In this document: positions 20,376-27,477 of the stretch, in pieces
Numbering within the stretch: the first letter of the stretch is position 1
Layout: each line of letters starts with the position of its first letter
DNA from: Oscillospiraceae bacterium
GTDB lineage: Bacteria; Bacillota; Clostridia; Oscillospirales; QAMX01
Assembly: GCA_015067705.1 (NCBI GenBank)
Contig: SVLW01000004.1
Location: 1 to 64,000 of the forward strand
Direction of reading: 5' to 3'
DNA length: 64,000 nt
Made by a program: the position numbers and the translations under genes
The notes under the pieces: model-generated
Told to the model about the DNA's origin: nothing
What the model saw: the letters and a program-made list of their open reading frames with translations, nothing else
Database searches by the model: none

Positions 20376-20404
20376 AGTATACCAAACTCTGCCGCATTTG
20401 TGAA
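20376..20404 (-). promoter_or_regulatory. rex promoter
   Basis: On the minus strand TTCACA, 17 bp, TATACT, preceded by TGG (extended -10). Confidence 0.75.
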
Positions 20405-20415
20405 GTTCTTTCCGC

Positions 20416-20443
20416 ATTTATCGATAGCAAATTATCGATAAAT
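20416..20443. promoter_or_regulatory. Palindromic operator candidate upstream of rex
   Basis: Perfect 11-bp arms ATTTATCGATA / TATCGATAAAT around a 6-bp spacer, 12 bp upstream of the rex -35. It does not match the Rex consensus (TTGTGA-n-TCACAA), so another regulator is likely. Confidence 0.6.
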
Positions 20444-20480
20444 TTGGAGAAATAAGCGAAACTTTTGTCGTGCATATTGC

Positions 20481-20892
20481 AGAGAACCCTCTCAGTCTCG
20501 CCTGCAGCGAGCCAGCTCCCCCAAAGGGGGAGCCAAGTAGGAACTGGATTGAACAGACTTTCAGATTCTGCATACGCCGGCTTGGCTCCCCCCTCCGGGG
20601 GAGCTGGCACGGCGCAAGCCGTGACTGAGAGGGCCCGCCGGTGCGGTGCGCAGAATCGCAGGTCACGGGCGAGCAATGCCCGCCCCTATATACATCCCAT
20701 TTCATTCCTCTGACCAAAAAGAGTGGGACGTCGGGGACGCCGTCCCCTACAAATGTCACCCCATTCAATCGTGCGAACCCGCACACGGGGCGATGTGGGC
20801 ATCGCCCCCTACAAATTCCATCGTACCTTTTTCTAAATCCCGTCGGCTCCGCCGACACCTTACTTCTTCACTATTCACTATTCCCTCTTACC
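20481..20892. repeat. Modular repeat element E5 (composite, left arm missing)
   Basis: It begins with an inverted pair of B cassettes (20484-20636, CTCCCCC/GGGGGAG stems). Three C-type palindromes follow: GGGCGAGCAATGCCCG near 20668, GGGGACG-CC-GTCCCC near 20735 and GGGCGATG-TGGG-CATCGCCC near 20791, each followed by CTAYA. It ends with one REP-like GTCGGC-TCC-GCCGAC and a right arm with 7-nt words of the ATAGTGA type. It adjoins the clpC terminator. Confidence 0.85.
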
Positions 20893-20893
20893 T

Positions 20894-20922
20894 AAAAAAA
20901 GAGCCCCTCAGGGCTCTTTTTT
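20894..20922 (-). terminator. clpC terminator overlapping the coding end
   Basis: GAGCCC-CTCA-GGGCTC with A7/T6 flanks. The stop codon (20908-20910) lies in the loop, so the last codons (KKEP) encode the first half of the hairpin. Confidence 0.9.
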
Positions 20923-23370
20923 CACGGCCAGACTGCCGTCCTGCAGGGTCAGGACCACGCGGTCGCCGCGGGCGGCGCCGCCGGTGAGGAGCAGTTCTGC
21001 GGCGCGGTCCTCCACCTGGGTCTGGATCACGCGGCGGAGAGGTCTTGCGCCGTACACCGGGTCATAGCCCAGCTCCGTGAGGCGGTCGAGCGCCTCCTCC
21101 TCCCAGGTAAGCGTCACTTCCATGGCCGCCAGACGCTTCGTCACGTCCTGAAGCATCAATGCCGCGATCTGGCGGATCTCCGCACGCTCCAGACGATGGA
21201 ACACGATGATCTCGTCCACGCGGTTCAAAAACTCCGGACGGAATGCCCGCTTCAGCTCGCCCAGCACGCTCTCGCTGATTTCCTCAAAGGTATCCTCCCG
21301 CGCGGCCTCTGCGGAGAAGCCCAGAGACTGGGTCTTGCGCTCACGGGTGATGAGATGCGCGCCGATATTGGAGGTCATGATGATAATGGTATTTTTGAAG
21401 TCCACCCGGCGTCCCTGAGAATCCGTCAGGATGCCGTCCTCTAAAATCTGCAGCATGATGTTAAAGACATCCGGGTGCGCCTTTTCCACTTCGTCAAAGA
21501 GGATCACGCTGTAGGGACGGCGGCGCACCTTTTCGGTGAGCTGGCCGCCCTCGTCATGTCCCACATAGCCGGGAGGCGAACCCACCAGACGGGACACGGT
21601 GTGCTTCTCCATATATTCGGACATATCCACGCGCATCATGGCGTTCTCGTCCCCGAACATGGCCTCGGCCAGGGCCTTGGCCAGCTCCGTTTTGCCCACG
21701 CCCGTGGGGCCCAGGAACATAAAGGAGCCGATGGGACGCTTGGGATCCTTGAGGCCCACGCGGCTGCGGCGGATGGCCCGGGCCACGGCGGACACGGCGC
21801 TGTCCTGACCGATCACCCGGCGGTGCAGCTCTTCCTCTAATTTCATCAGGCGCTCACTCTCGGTCTCCGTGAGTCTCGTCACCGGCACGCCCGTCCAGCC
21901 GGACACCACCTTCGCCACGTCCTCTTCCGTCACGGTGGCGGCGGCGCCCTGCTTCTCCTGCCATGCGGCACGCTCCGCCTCGATGCGGGCGGTGAGCTCT
22001 GCCTTGCGGTCGCGGAGTCCCGCGGCCTCCTCAAAATTCTGGGCCGCAATGGCCTCTTCCATATCCTTCGACAGCTTTGCCGCCTCGTCCTCCAGAGATT
22101 TCACGTCCGGCGGCGCGGTCTGCGCCTTCATACGCAGACGGGAAGCCGCCTCGTCAATGAGGTCGATGGCCTTATCCGGCAGATAGCGGTCGGAAATATA
22201 CCGGGTAGACAGGGTCACCGCCGCGCGGATGGCCTCGTCAGAGATTTTCAGTTTATGGTGCGCCTCATACCGATCCCGGAGACCCATGAGGATGGCCACG
22301 CTGTCCTCCTGCGAGGGCTCCGCCACCGTCACCGGCTGGAACCGGCGCTCCAGCGCCGCGTCCTTCTCAATGTGCTTGCGGTATTCTTCCAGGGTCGTGG
22401 CGCCGATCACCTGGATCTCGCCCCGGGCCAGCATGGGTTTTAAGATATTGGCAGCGTCGATGGCGCCCTCTGCGGCGCCGGCGCCCACCAGCGTGTGGAT
22501 CTCGTCGATAAAGAGGATCACGTTGCCGCTTTTGCGCACTTCGTCCAGGATCTGCTTCACGCGCTCTTCAAATTCGCCCCGGTACTTGGTGCCTGCCACC
22601 ACGCCGGAGAGTTCCAGGGAAAACACCCGCTTGCCGCGCAGTCCCTCCGGCACATCGCCGGAGGCCACCAGCTGGGCCAGGCCCTCGGCCACGGCGGTTT
22701 TGCCCACGCCGGGCTCGCCAATGAGGCAGGGGTTATTCTTGGTGCGGCGAGACAGGATCTGGATCACCCGGTCGATCTCCTCGCTTCTGCCGATGACGGG
22801 GTCCAGCTTGCCCTCTCTGGCATCCTTCGTCAGGTCGGTGCCGTACTGATCCATGGTGCGGGTGGCGCCGCCCCGTTCATTCCGGGCGGATTTGCCGGGA
22901 TAGGCGTCCTCCCGGCCGGATTCCTCCGGCTGGCTGCCCAGCATCTGGAGAATACTGCGGTAAAGCGCCCCGGCATCCACGCCGCTGGCCGCCAGCATCC
23001 GGGCGGCGAAGCAGTCGCTCTCCCGCAAAATGCCCATCAAAAGATGCTCCGTCCCCACATAGCGGTGGCCGTGGTGCACCGCCTCCGCCATGGAGAGCTC
23101 GATGATCCGCTTGGTGCGGGGGGTAAGGCCCTGGGGCGTCACGCTGCCGCTCTCGCCCCGGCCGATATGCTCTTCAATAAGGGAAAATATCTTCTCATCC
23201 GTCACGCCGGCCGCAGAAAGCGCCCGGGCGGCCACGCCGCCGCCCTCCCGCAGGAGTCCTAAGAGCAGATGCTCGCTGCCCACATGGCTGTGGCCCAGCT
23301 CTGCTGCCGCCTCATGGGACAGACGCAGTGCCTGCTCGGCGCGCTCGGTAAACTGATTTCTCTGATTCAT
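20908..23370 (-). CDS. clpC: ATP-dependent Clp protease ATP-binding subunit ClpC
   Basis: 820 residues. A double Clp N-terminal domain (about 1-145, with [18 protein letters not shown] and its repeat [18 protein letters not shown]) is followed by AAA domain 1 with Walker [11 protein letters not shown], a UVR-containing M-domain, and AAA domain 2 with [16 protein letters not shown]. It unfolds substrates for ClpP, and in Firmicutes it degrades proteins tagged by McsB phosphoarginine. It is the last gene of the ctsR-mcsA-mcsB-clpC operon. Its final codons form the terminator stem. Confidence 0.98.
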   Translation of the reverse strand: MNQRNQFTERAEQALRLSHEAAAELGHSHVGSEHLLLGLLREGGGVAARALSAAGVTDEKIFSLIEEHIGRGESGSVTPQGLTPRTKRIIELSMAEAVHHGHRYVGTEHLLMGILRESDCFAARMLAASGVDAGALYRSILQMLGSQPEESGREDAYPGKSARNERGGATRTMDQYGTDLTKDAREGKLDPVIGRSEEIDRVIQILSRRTKNNPCLIGEPGVGKTAVAEGLAQLVASGDVPEGLRGKRVFSLELSGVVAGTKYRGEFEERVKQILDEVRKSGNVILFIDEIHTLVGAGAAEGAIDAANILKPMLARGEIQVIGATTLEEYRKHIEKDAALERRFQPVTVAEPSQEDSVAILMGLRDRYEAHHKLKISDEAIRAAVTLSTRYISDRYLPDKAIDLIDEAASRLRMKAQTAPPDVKSLEDEAAKLSKDMEEAIAAQNFEEAAGLRDRKAELTARIEAERAAWQEKQGAAATVTEEDVAKVVSGWTGVPVTRLTETESERLMKLEEELHRRVIGQDSAVSAVARAIRRSRVGLKDPKRPIGSFMFLGPTGVGKTELAKALAEAMFGDENAMMRVDMSEYMEKHTVSRLVGSPPGYVGHDEGGQLTEKVRRRPYSVILFDEVEKAHPDVFNIMLQILEDGILTDSQGRRVDFKNTIIIMTSNIGAHLITRERKTQSLGFSAEAAREDTFEEISESVLGELKRAFRPEFLNRVDEIIVFHRLERAEIRQIAALMLQDVTKRLAAMEVTLTWEEEALDRLTELGYDPVYGARPLRRVIQTQVEDRAAELLLTGGAARGDRVVLTLQDGSLAVKKEP

Positions 23371-23426
23371 TCTGATTCCTCCCGATTCCGTGCCTGAAAT
23401 TCTATCTCAAAGGGAAAATTCCCGAC

Positions 23427-24437
23427 TTATACCAGTGCCTTTCGCACCAGCTCTGCCCGGGCGGCGTCCCGGGCCGCGGCGGTGGAGATGCCCTCGCCGG
23501 AGAGGGATACGGTGTTCGCGCCGATCTGGCGGATCAGGCGATCCACCTGTCCCGCGTCGATCTCCGAAAAGACGCCCGCGCCCAGCCGCAGGTCGGACAG
23601 AAGGCTCAGCGCCTCTTCCGAGCGCAGGAGTCTGGCGCTCTGGAGAATGCCCCGGGCGCGATAGACCCGATCCTCCAGGTAAAGCTTATTTTCGTCCAGC
23701 AGGCGGCGACGCAGCTTCCGCTCGCTCTCGATGATGCTCTTTACCGCGGTTTCCAGGCGCTCCGCGATCTCCTGCTCCGTGCTGCCCAGCGACCGGGCAT
23801 TGGAGATCTGGTAGAACGCGCCGTCGGCGCGGGTGCCCTCGCCGTAGAGGCCCCGCACAGTCAGGCCTACCTGTCCGGCGGCATGCATCACATTCCGGAT
23901 GCCGCCGGATTCCGTCAGCGCCGGCAGATGCAGCATCACGCTGACCCGCAGGCCGCAGCCCAGATTGGTGGGGCAGGCCGTAAGATATCCCAAACGCTCT
24001 GAGAAGGCAAAGCCCAGAGATTCGTCCAAAAGCGTGTCAAGACGCTTGGCGTCCGCAAGACAGTCCGCAATGGCAAGACCGGAGCCGATCACCTGGATCC
24101 GGAGATGGTCCTCTTCGTTCACCATGATGGCCGCGCCCTCATCCTCCGAGAGGAACACGCCCCGGGGCAGACGCCCGTTATAAAGATCCCGGGACACCAG
24201 ATGGCGCTCAAGCAGTGCGCCGCGATGGGCGGCGTCCAGTTTATGGAAATCATGCCGGGCAAAGGACAGCGTGCCGGCGGCGGAGAGCGCCGCCTCCACC
24301 TGGTCCAGAAGCTTCGCCGCGGCATCCTCCGTCATTCTGCCGGGGAAGGCCACGCCCCGGACATTGCGGGCCAGCCGCACACGGGAGGACACCACAATAT
24401 CAAGATCCGTGCCGTGATTTTCAAACCAGTTACGCAT
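23427..24437 (-). CDS. mcsB: Protein arginine kinase McsB
   Basis: 336 residues; the start MRNWFENHGTDLDIVVSSRV is chosen because it matches the family and overlaps the mcsA end by 8 nt. The phosphagen-kinase-like domain includes SSRVRLARNVRGVAFP, CPTNLGCGLRVSVMLHLP and the C-terminal YLEDRVYRARGIL. It phosphorylates arginines in misfolded proteins and CtsR, marking them for ClpC-ClpP. It is translationally coupled to mcsA. Confidence 0.96.
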   Translation of the reverse strand: MRNWFENHGTDLDIVVSSRVRLARNVRGVAFPGRMTEDAAAKLLDQVEAALSAAGTLSFARHDFHKLDAAHRGALLERHLVSRDLYNGRLPRGVFLSEDEGAAIMVNEEDHLRIQVIGSGLAIADCLADAKRLDTLLDESLGFAFSERLGYLTACPTNLGCGLRVSVMLHLPALTESGGIRNVMHAAGQVGLTVRGLYGEGTRADGAFYQISNARSLGSTEQEIAERLETAVKSIIESERKLRRRLLDENKLYLEDRVYRARGILQSARLLRSEEALSLLSDLRLGAGVFSEIDAGQVDRLIRQIGANTVSLSGEGISTAAARDAARAELVRKALV

Positions 24438-24957
24438 GTGCTTCCCCTCCGTTCTCCAAGGTTCTGATCTCATCCCGCAGCCTTGCGGCCTCTTCAAAGG
24501 CCTCCCGGCGGATGGCGTCCTGCAACTCTCCCCGCAGTCGTTCCAGTTGGCGCTTGCGGGAGAGTTCTGCACCTGCGCTGCCGGGGATGGCGCCGGTGTG
24601 GGCCGCGCCGCCGTGGATGCGGCGGATCACCGGCTCCAGCACCTGGGCAAAAATCTCATAACAGTCCGCACAGCCTGCACGTCCCGTGCGGGCGATGTCC
24701 TGTGCGGTGGCGCCGCACACCGGGCAAACCGTGCCCCGGGACAGGGTGCGCGGCGCGGCATGACCGGGGAAAAAGCCCTGGAAGGCCTGCTCCATCCCGT
24801 CAAACAGCCCGCTCATGGCAGAGAAAGGACTGGCGCTCTGAAACGCCCCGCTCTCCCCCGCACAAGCCGAACAAAGATGCTGCTCCGTCACCTTCCCGTT
24901 CACCACATTCTTAATATAAACATTCGCTTCATTCTTCCCACATTTCTCACAAAGCAT
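24430..24957 (-). CDS. mcsA: McsA, zinc-finger activator of McsB
   Basis: 175 residues. Zinc CxxC pairs are CEKCGKNEANVY, HLCSACAGE, CPVCGATAQD and GCADCYEIF. The C-terminal UVR-like helix pair is LRGELQDAIRREAFEEAARL. The ATG at 24957 has AAAGGAGC upstream; the frame further upstream is element E6 sequence, not coding. It activates McsB and modulates CtsR. Confidence 0.95.
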   Translation of the reverse strand: MLCEKCGKNEANVYIKNVVNGKVTEQHLCSACAGESGAFQSASPFSAMSGLFDGMEQAFQGFFPGHAAPRTLSRGTVCPVCGATAQDIARTGRAGCADCYEIFAQVLEPVIRRIHGGAAHTGAIPGSAGAELSRKRQLERLRGELQDAIRREAFEEAARLRDEIRTLENGGEAHA

Positions 24958-25031
24958 AAGTGGATGCTCCTTTCTATGATACCTGGTGCGGGACGATCTG
25001 TTTTCGCGTCCCAAGAAACAAGCGCTGATCC

Positions 25032-25166
25032 AGTGGACAATTGATAGTTGACAGTGGACAGTTATGGTGTCGCCAAGGGCGACGGATTCCGATCCGCTGC
25101 GGATAAAAAACTTGTCGGCGCAGCCGACTCCTTCCCTGTCCACTGTCCACTCTCCACTGTCAACTA
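25032..25166. repeat. Modular repeat element E6 inside the ctsR operon
   Basis: About 135 bp between ctsR and mcsA. Five left-arm heptads run into GGTG + TCGCC-AAG-GGCGA. The middle hairpin is ATCCGC/GCGGAT. The right palindrome is GTCGGC-GCA-GCCGAC then the complement of GGAG, followed by the inverted right arm. The right-arm end supplies the ctsR stop codon (TAG on the minus strand). Confidence 0.9.
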
Positions 25167-25622
25167 TTCTCGCCCTTTCGCCGCCTCCAAGAGGCATAGC
25201 TTGAAAATCCTCGCCCGCAATCTCGCCCGATCTGCGGGGGCTACGGGGGCCAGGGCGGCGGTGCCGATGGCTGTCAGCAGGATATTCGCCGCGGCGGCGG
25301 AGATATGCCCCGCCTGCACCAGATTATCGAGAATCACCGTGGCACTGGGCAGATCCAGGGTGTCGCCAATGGCATTCACCGTGTGCATCAGCATGGACGG
25401 ACGATCCATCTGCACCCGGGCGATGCGGATATATCCGCCGCCGCCCCGCCGGGACTGGACCTGATAGCCATGCTCCGGCGAAAACCGGGTGGAGATCACA
25501 TAGTTGATCTGGCTGGGCGCACAGCCCATGCGGTCGGCCAGCTCGTTGCGCTGTAATTCCGCCTCGCCGGATTCCTTTAACGCCTCCAAAATAAACTGGG
25601 CGATCATATCACTCATTCTCAT
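25164..25622 (-). CDS. ctsR: Class III heat-shock repressor CtsR
   Basis: 152 residues from the ATG at 25622 (GAGGAAGC upstream; Met at 25616 is an alternative). It has a winged helix and the glycine-rich wing RRGGGGYIRI, diagnostic for CtsR, and the C-terminal domain is typical. It represses clp genes and is inactivated by heat or McsB. It is autoregulated here: two CtsR boxes flank its promoter. The last codon and stop run straight into element E6. Confidence 0.97.
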   Translation of the reverse strand: MRMSDMIAQFILEALKESGEAELQRNELADRMGCAPSQINYVISTRFSPEHGYQVQSRRGGGGYIRIARVQMDRPSMLMHTVNAIGDTLDLPSATVILDNLVQAGHISAAAANILLTAIGTAALAPVAPADRARLRARIFKLCLLEAAKGRE

Positions 25623-25650
25623 ACGTGCTTCCTCGCTTATCACATTCGAC

Positions 25651-25667
25651 TTTGACTTTCTTTGACC
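25651..25667. promoter_or_regulatory. CtsR operator, downstream box
   Basis: GGTCAAAGAAAGTCAAA on the minus strand, a tandem heptad match to the CtsR box, between the transcription start and the ctsR start codon. Confidence 0.92.
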
Positions 25668-25677
25668 TTGTGAGCCT

Positions 25678-25706
25678 ATTGTACCGCAGTTTTGGCGCTC
25701 CGTCAA
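25678..25706 (-). promoter_or_regulatory. ctsR operon promoter
   Basis: On the minus strand TTGACG, 17 bp, TACAAT; CtsR boxes lie on both sides. Confidence 0.88.
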
Positions 25707-25715
25707 GAGTTTGAT

Positions 25716-25732
25716 TTTGACTTTCTTTGACC
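25716..25732. promoter_or_regulatory. CtsR operator, upstream box
   Basis: An identical 17-bp GGTCAAAGAAAGTCAAA, 10 bp upstream of the -35. Confidence 0.92.
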
Positions 25733-25813
25733 TTTAGAAAATCTGAGACCTGTTTATCTCCCCCGCGCGCCCGATTTCAAACGAATACGCCGATTTTCTC
25801 CGGTTTTCATCTT

Positions 25814-25841
25814 TTTGACCTTCTTCCGATCTTTTTTGACC
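25814..25841. promoter_or_regulatory. Two CtsR-like half-sites before the MFS gene
   Basis: TTTGACC occurs at 25814-25820 and 25835-25841. The spacing (14 bp) is not that of a standard CtsR box, so binding is uncertain. They lie just upstream of the MFS promoter. Confidence 0.4.
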
Positions 25842-25847
25842 TTTCCG

Positions 25848-25877
25848 TTGCGGGCGGGCGGAAGAGTATGGTACAAT
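25848..25877 (+). promoter_or_regulatory. Promoter of the MFS symporter gene
   Basis: TTGCGG, 18 bp, TACAAT with TGG before the -10. Confidence 0.6.
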
Positions 25878-25906
25878 AAAGAAAATCCCAAAAAGGAGAA
25901 CTTTCC

Positions 25907-27211
25907 ATGAAACTCGACACCCGGCGCACCATCCTGGTGGGCTTTGCCTTTATGGCGATCTGCGCGTTCTGGCAGGTCTATGACAGCATCGTGCCTCTGA
26001 TCTTAAAGGACACCTTTGACATGAACGACACCCTCTCCGGCGCCATCATGGCGGCGGACAATGTGCTGGCGCTGTTCTTACTGCCCTTCTTCGGCTCTCT
26101 TTCCGACCGGACCCAGACGCGGATCGGCCGCCGGATGCCCTATATCCTCTTCGGCACGGCCCTGGCCTGTGTCTTTGCGCTCCTGCTGCCTCTTGCGAAT
26201 GCCGGGCGGAATCTGCCGCTCTTCCTGACGGCCCTGGCGCTGGTGCTTCTCTCCATGGCGATCTTCCGCTCTCCCGCGGTGGCGCTGATGCCGGACGTGA
26301 CGGTGAAGCCTCTGCGCAGCCGCGCAAACGCCATCATCAATCTCACCGGCACCATCGGTGGCGTGCTGATGCTGGGCGCCATTGCCGTTCTGGTGCCGAA
26401 GGGCGAGCATCCGAATTATCTGCCTCTTTATCTCTTCCTGATCGCCTTTATGGCCCTCGCGGTCCTGGTGCTCTTCCTCACCGTGCGGGAGCCGCAGCTG
26501 CATCAGAAAATGCTCGCTGACTCGGAGGGCCTCCCGGACGAGGTGGAGGAACAGTCCGCCGGCGGCAAGCTGCCGCCCGCCATGCGCCGCTCGCTTCTTT
26601 TGGTGCTGGCCTCCATTTTCCTCTGGTACATGGGTTATAACGCCATCACCACGGCATTCTCCAAGTATGCAAATGTCTATTGGGGCCTCGAGGGCGGCAG
26701 TTTTGCCTATACCCTCATCATTGCCCAGGGCGCGGCCATCGCCGCCTATATCCCCGCGGGTCTCGTGGCCACGAAGATCGGCCGGCGCAAGACCATTCTC
26801 TGCGGCATCGCCATGCTGGCGGTGGCATTCGGCTCCTGCGCGTTTTTCAAGAGCTTTGGCGGCATGATTTTCTTCTTCTTCGTTCTGGCCGGCGTCGGCT
26901 GGGCCAGCATTAACGTGAACAGCTATCCCATGGTGGTGGAGATGAGCCGCGGCGGCGATATCGGCAAATATACCGGCTATTATTACACCACGTCCATGGC
27001 CGCCCAGGTGCTGACGCCCATTCTCTCCGGCGCGGTGCTGGAATACGGCTGGCTGGCGCTGGGCTCCGCCGACCCCAACGCAGGCTATGTCCTGCTCTTC
27101 CCCTACGGCACTCTCTTCGTGGCGCTCTCCTTTGTGACCATGTTCTTCGTCCGCCACGGCGACGCCAAACCCGTGGGAAAAAAGGATAAGCTTGAGGCGT
27201 TTGGGGAGTGA
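25907..27211 (+). CDS. MFS transporter, probable sugar:cation symporter
   Basis: 434 residues with about twelve membrane segments. The loop motif SDRTQTRIGRRMPYILFG resembles the GPH/SLC45-type sugar symporters. A cytosolic loop after the sixth segment contains LPDEVEEQSAGGKLPPAM, and FAYTLIIAQGAAIAAYIPAG is in the second half. AAGGAGAA lies before the ATG. It is a single gene divergent from ctsR. The likely substrate is a disaccharide or glycoside, but none is proven. Confidence 0.85.
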   Translation: MKLDTRRTILVGFAFMAICAFWQVYDSIVPLILKDTFDMNDTLSGAIMAADNVLALFLLPFFGSLSDRTQTRIGRRMPYILFGTALACVFALLLPLANAGRNLPLFLTALALVLLSMAIFRSPAVALMPDVTVKPLRSRANAIINLTGTIGGVLMLGAIAVLVPKGEHPNYLPLYLFLIAFMALAVLVLFLTVREPQLHQKMLADSEGLPDEVEEQSAGGKLPPAMRRSLLLVLASIFLWYMGYNAITTAFSKYANVYWGLEGGSFAYTLIIAQGAAIAAYIPAGLVATKIGRRKTILCGIAMLAVAFGSCAFFKSFGGMIFFFFVLAGVGWASINVNSYPMVVEMSRGGDIGKYTGYYYTTSMAAQVLTPILSGAVLEYGWLALGSADPNAGYVLLFPYGTLFVALSFVTMFFVRHGDAKPVGKKDKLEAFGE

Positions 27212-27279
27212 AATCGGAAGATATTCCAGATTTCGTCAAATTTTGCCAATAAATGGATGCCAAAAAGTGAAAAAATCCC

Positions 27280-27308
27280 TTGCGCTCGTCCTTTTCCCGT
27301 GCTATACT
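27280..27308 (+). promoter_or_regulatory. Promoter of the leader/S-layer protein unit
   Basis: TTGCGC, 17 bp, TATACT, just upstream of the leader peptide ORF. Confidence 0.8.
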
Positions 27309-27338
27309 GAAAGCACTATCAAAAAGGAGGGCAATCGA

Positions 27339-27425
27339 ATGGCACTCACGCACGCACGCAGAGCCCTGCCCATTTCGTTTGTCAAGCCTTTTTCGCAAAT
27401 CTTATCTGAAAATTGGTGTACTTAA
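27339..27425 (+). CDS. Putative 28-aa leader peptide
   Basis: ATG with AAAAAGGAGGGCAATCGA upstream, a strong ribosome site. The product starts MALTHARRALPISF and ends SENWCT. Its last codons and stop form the left half of a terminator-like hairpin (27415-27451), which is the arrangement of translation-coupled attenuators. It has no similarity to a known protein that I can recognise. It may instead be a decayed gene start, so function is inference. Confidence 0.55.
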   Translation: MALTHARRALPISFVKPFSQILSENWCT

Positions 27426-27456
27426 CCCTCAATTCGCGGGCGAAGTACACCTTTTT
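27415..27456 (+). terminator. Attenuator-like hairpin between leader and S-layer gene
   Basis: GGTGTACTT (27415-27423) pairs with AAGTACACC (27443-27451), followed by TTTTTGTTTT. The S-layer gene ribosome site lies 15 nt further on. Confidence 0.75.
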
Positions 27457-27477
27457 GTTTTCAAAAGGAGGAATCCC

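Noticed and set aside
18330-25166. Insertion sequence with transposase
   Set aside because: The repeats carry no ORF and no transposase is in the window. They can only be non-autonomous.
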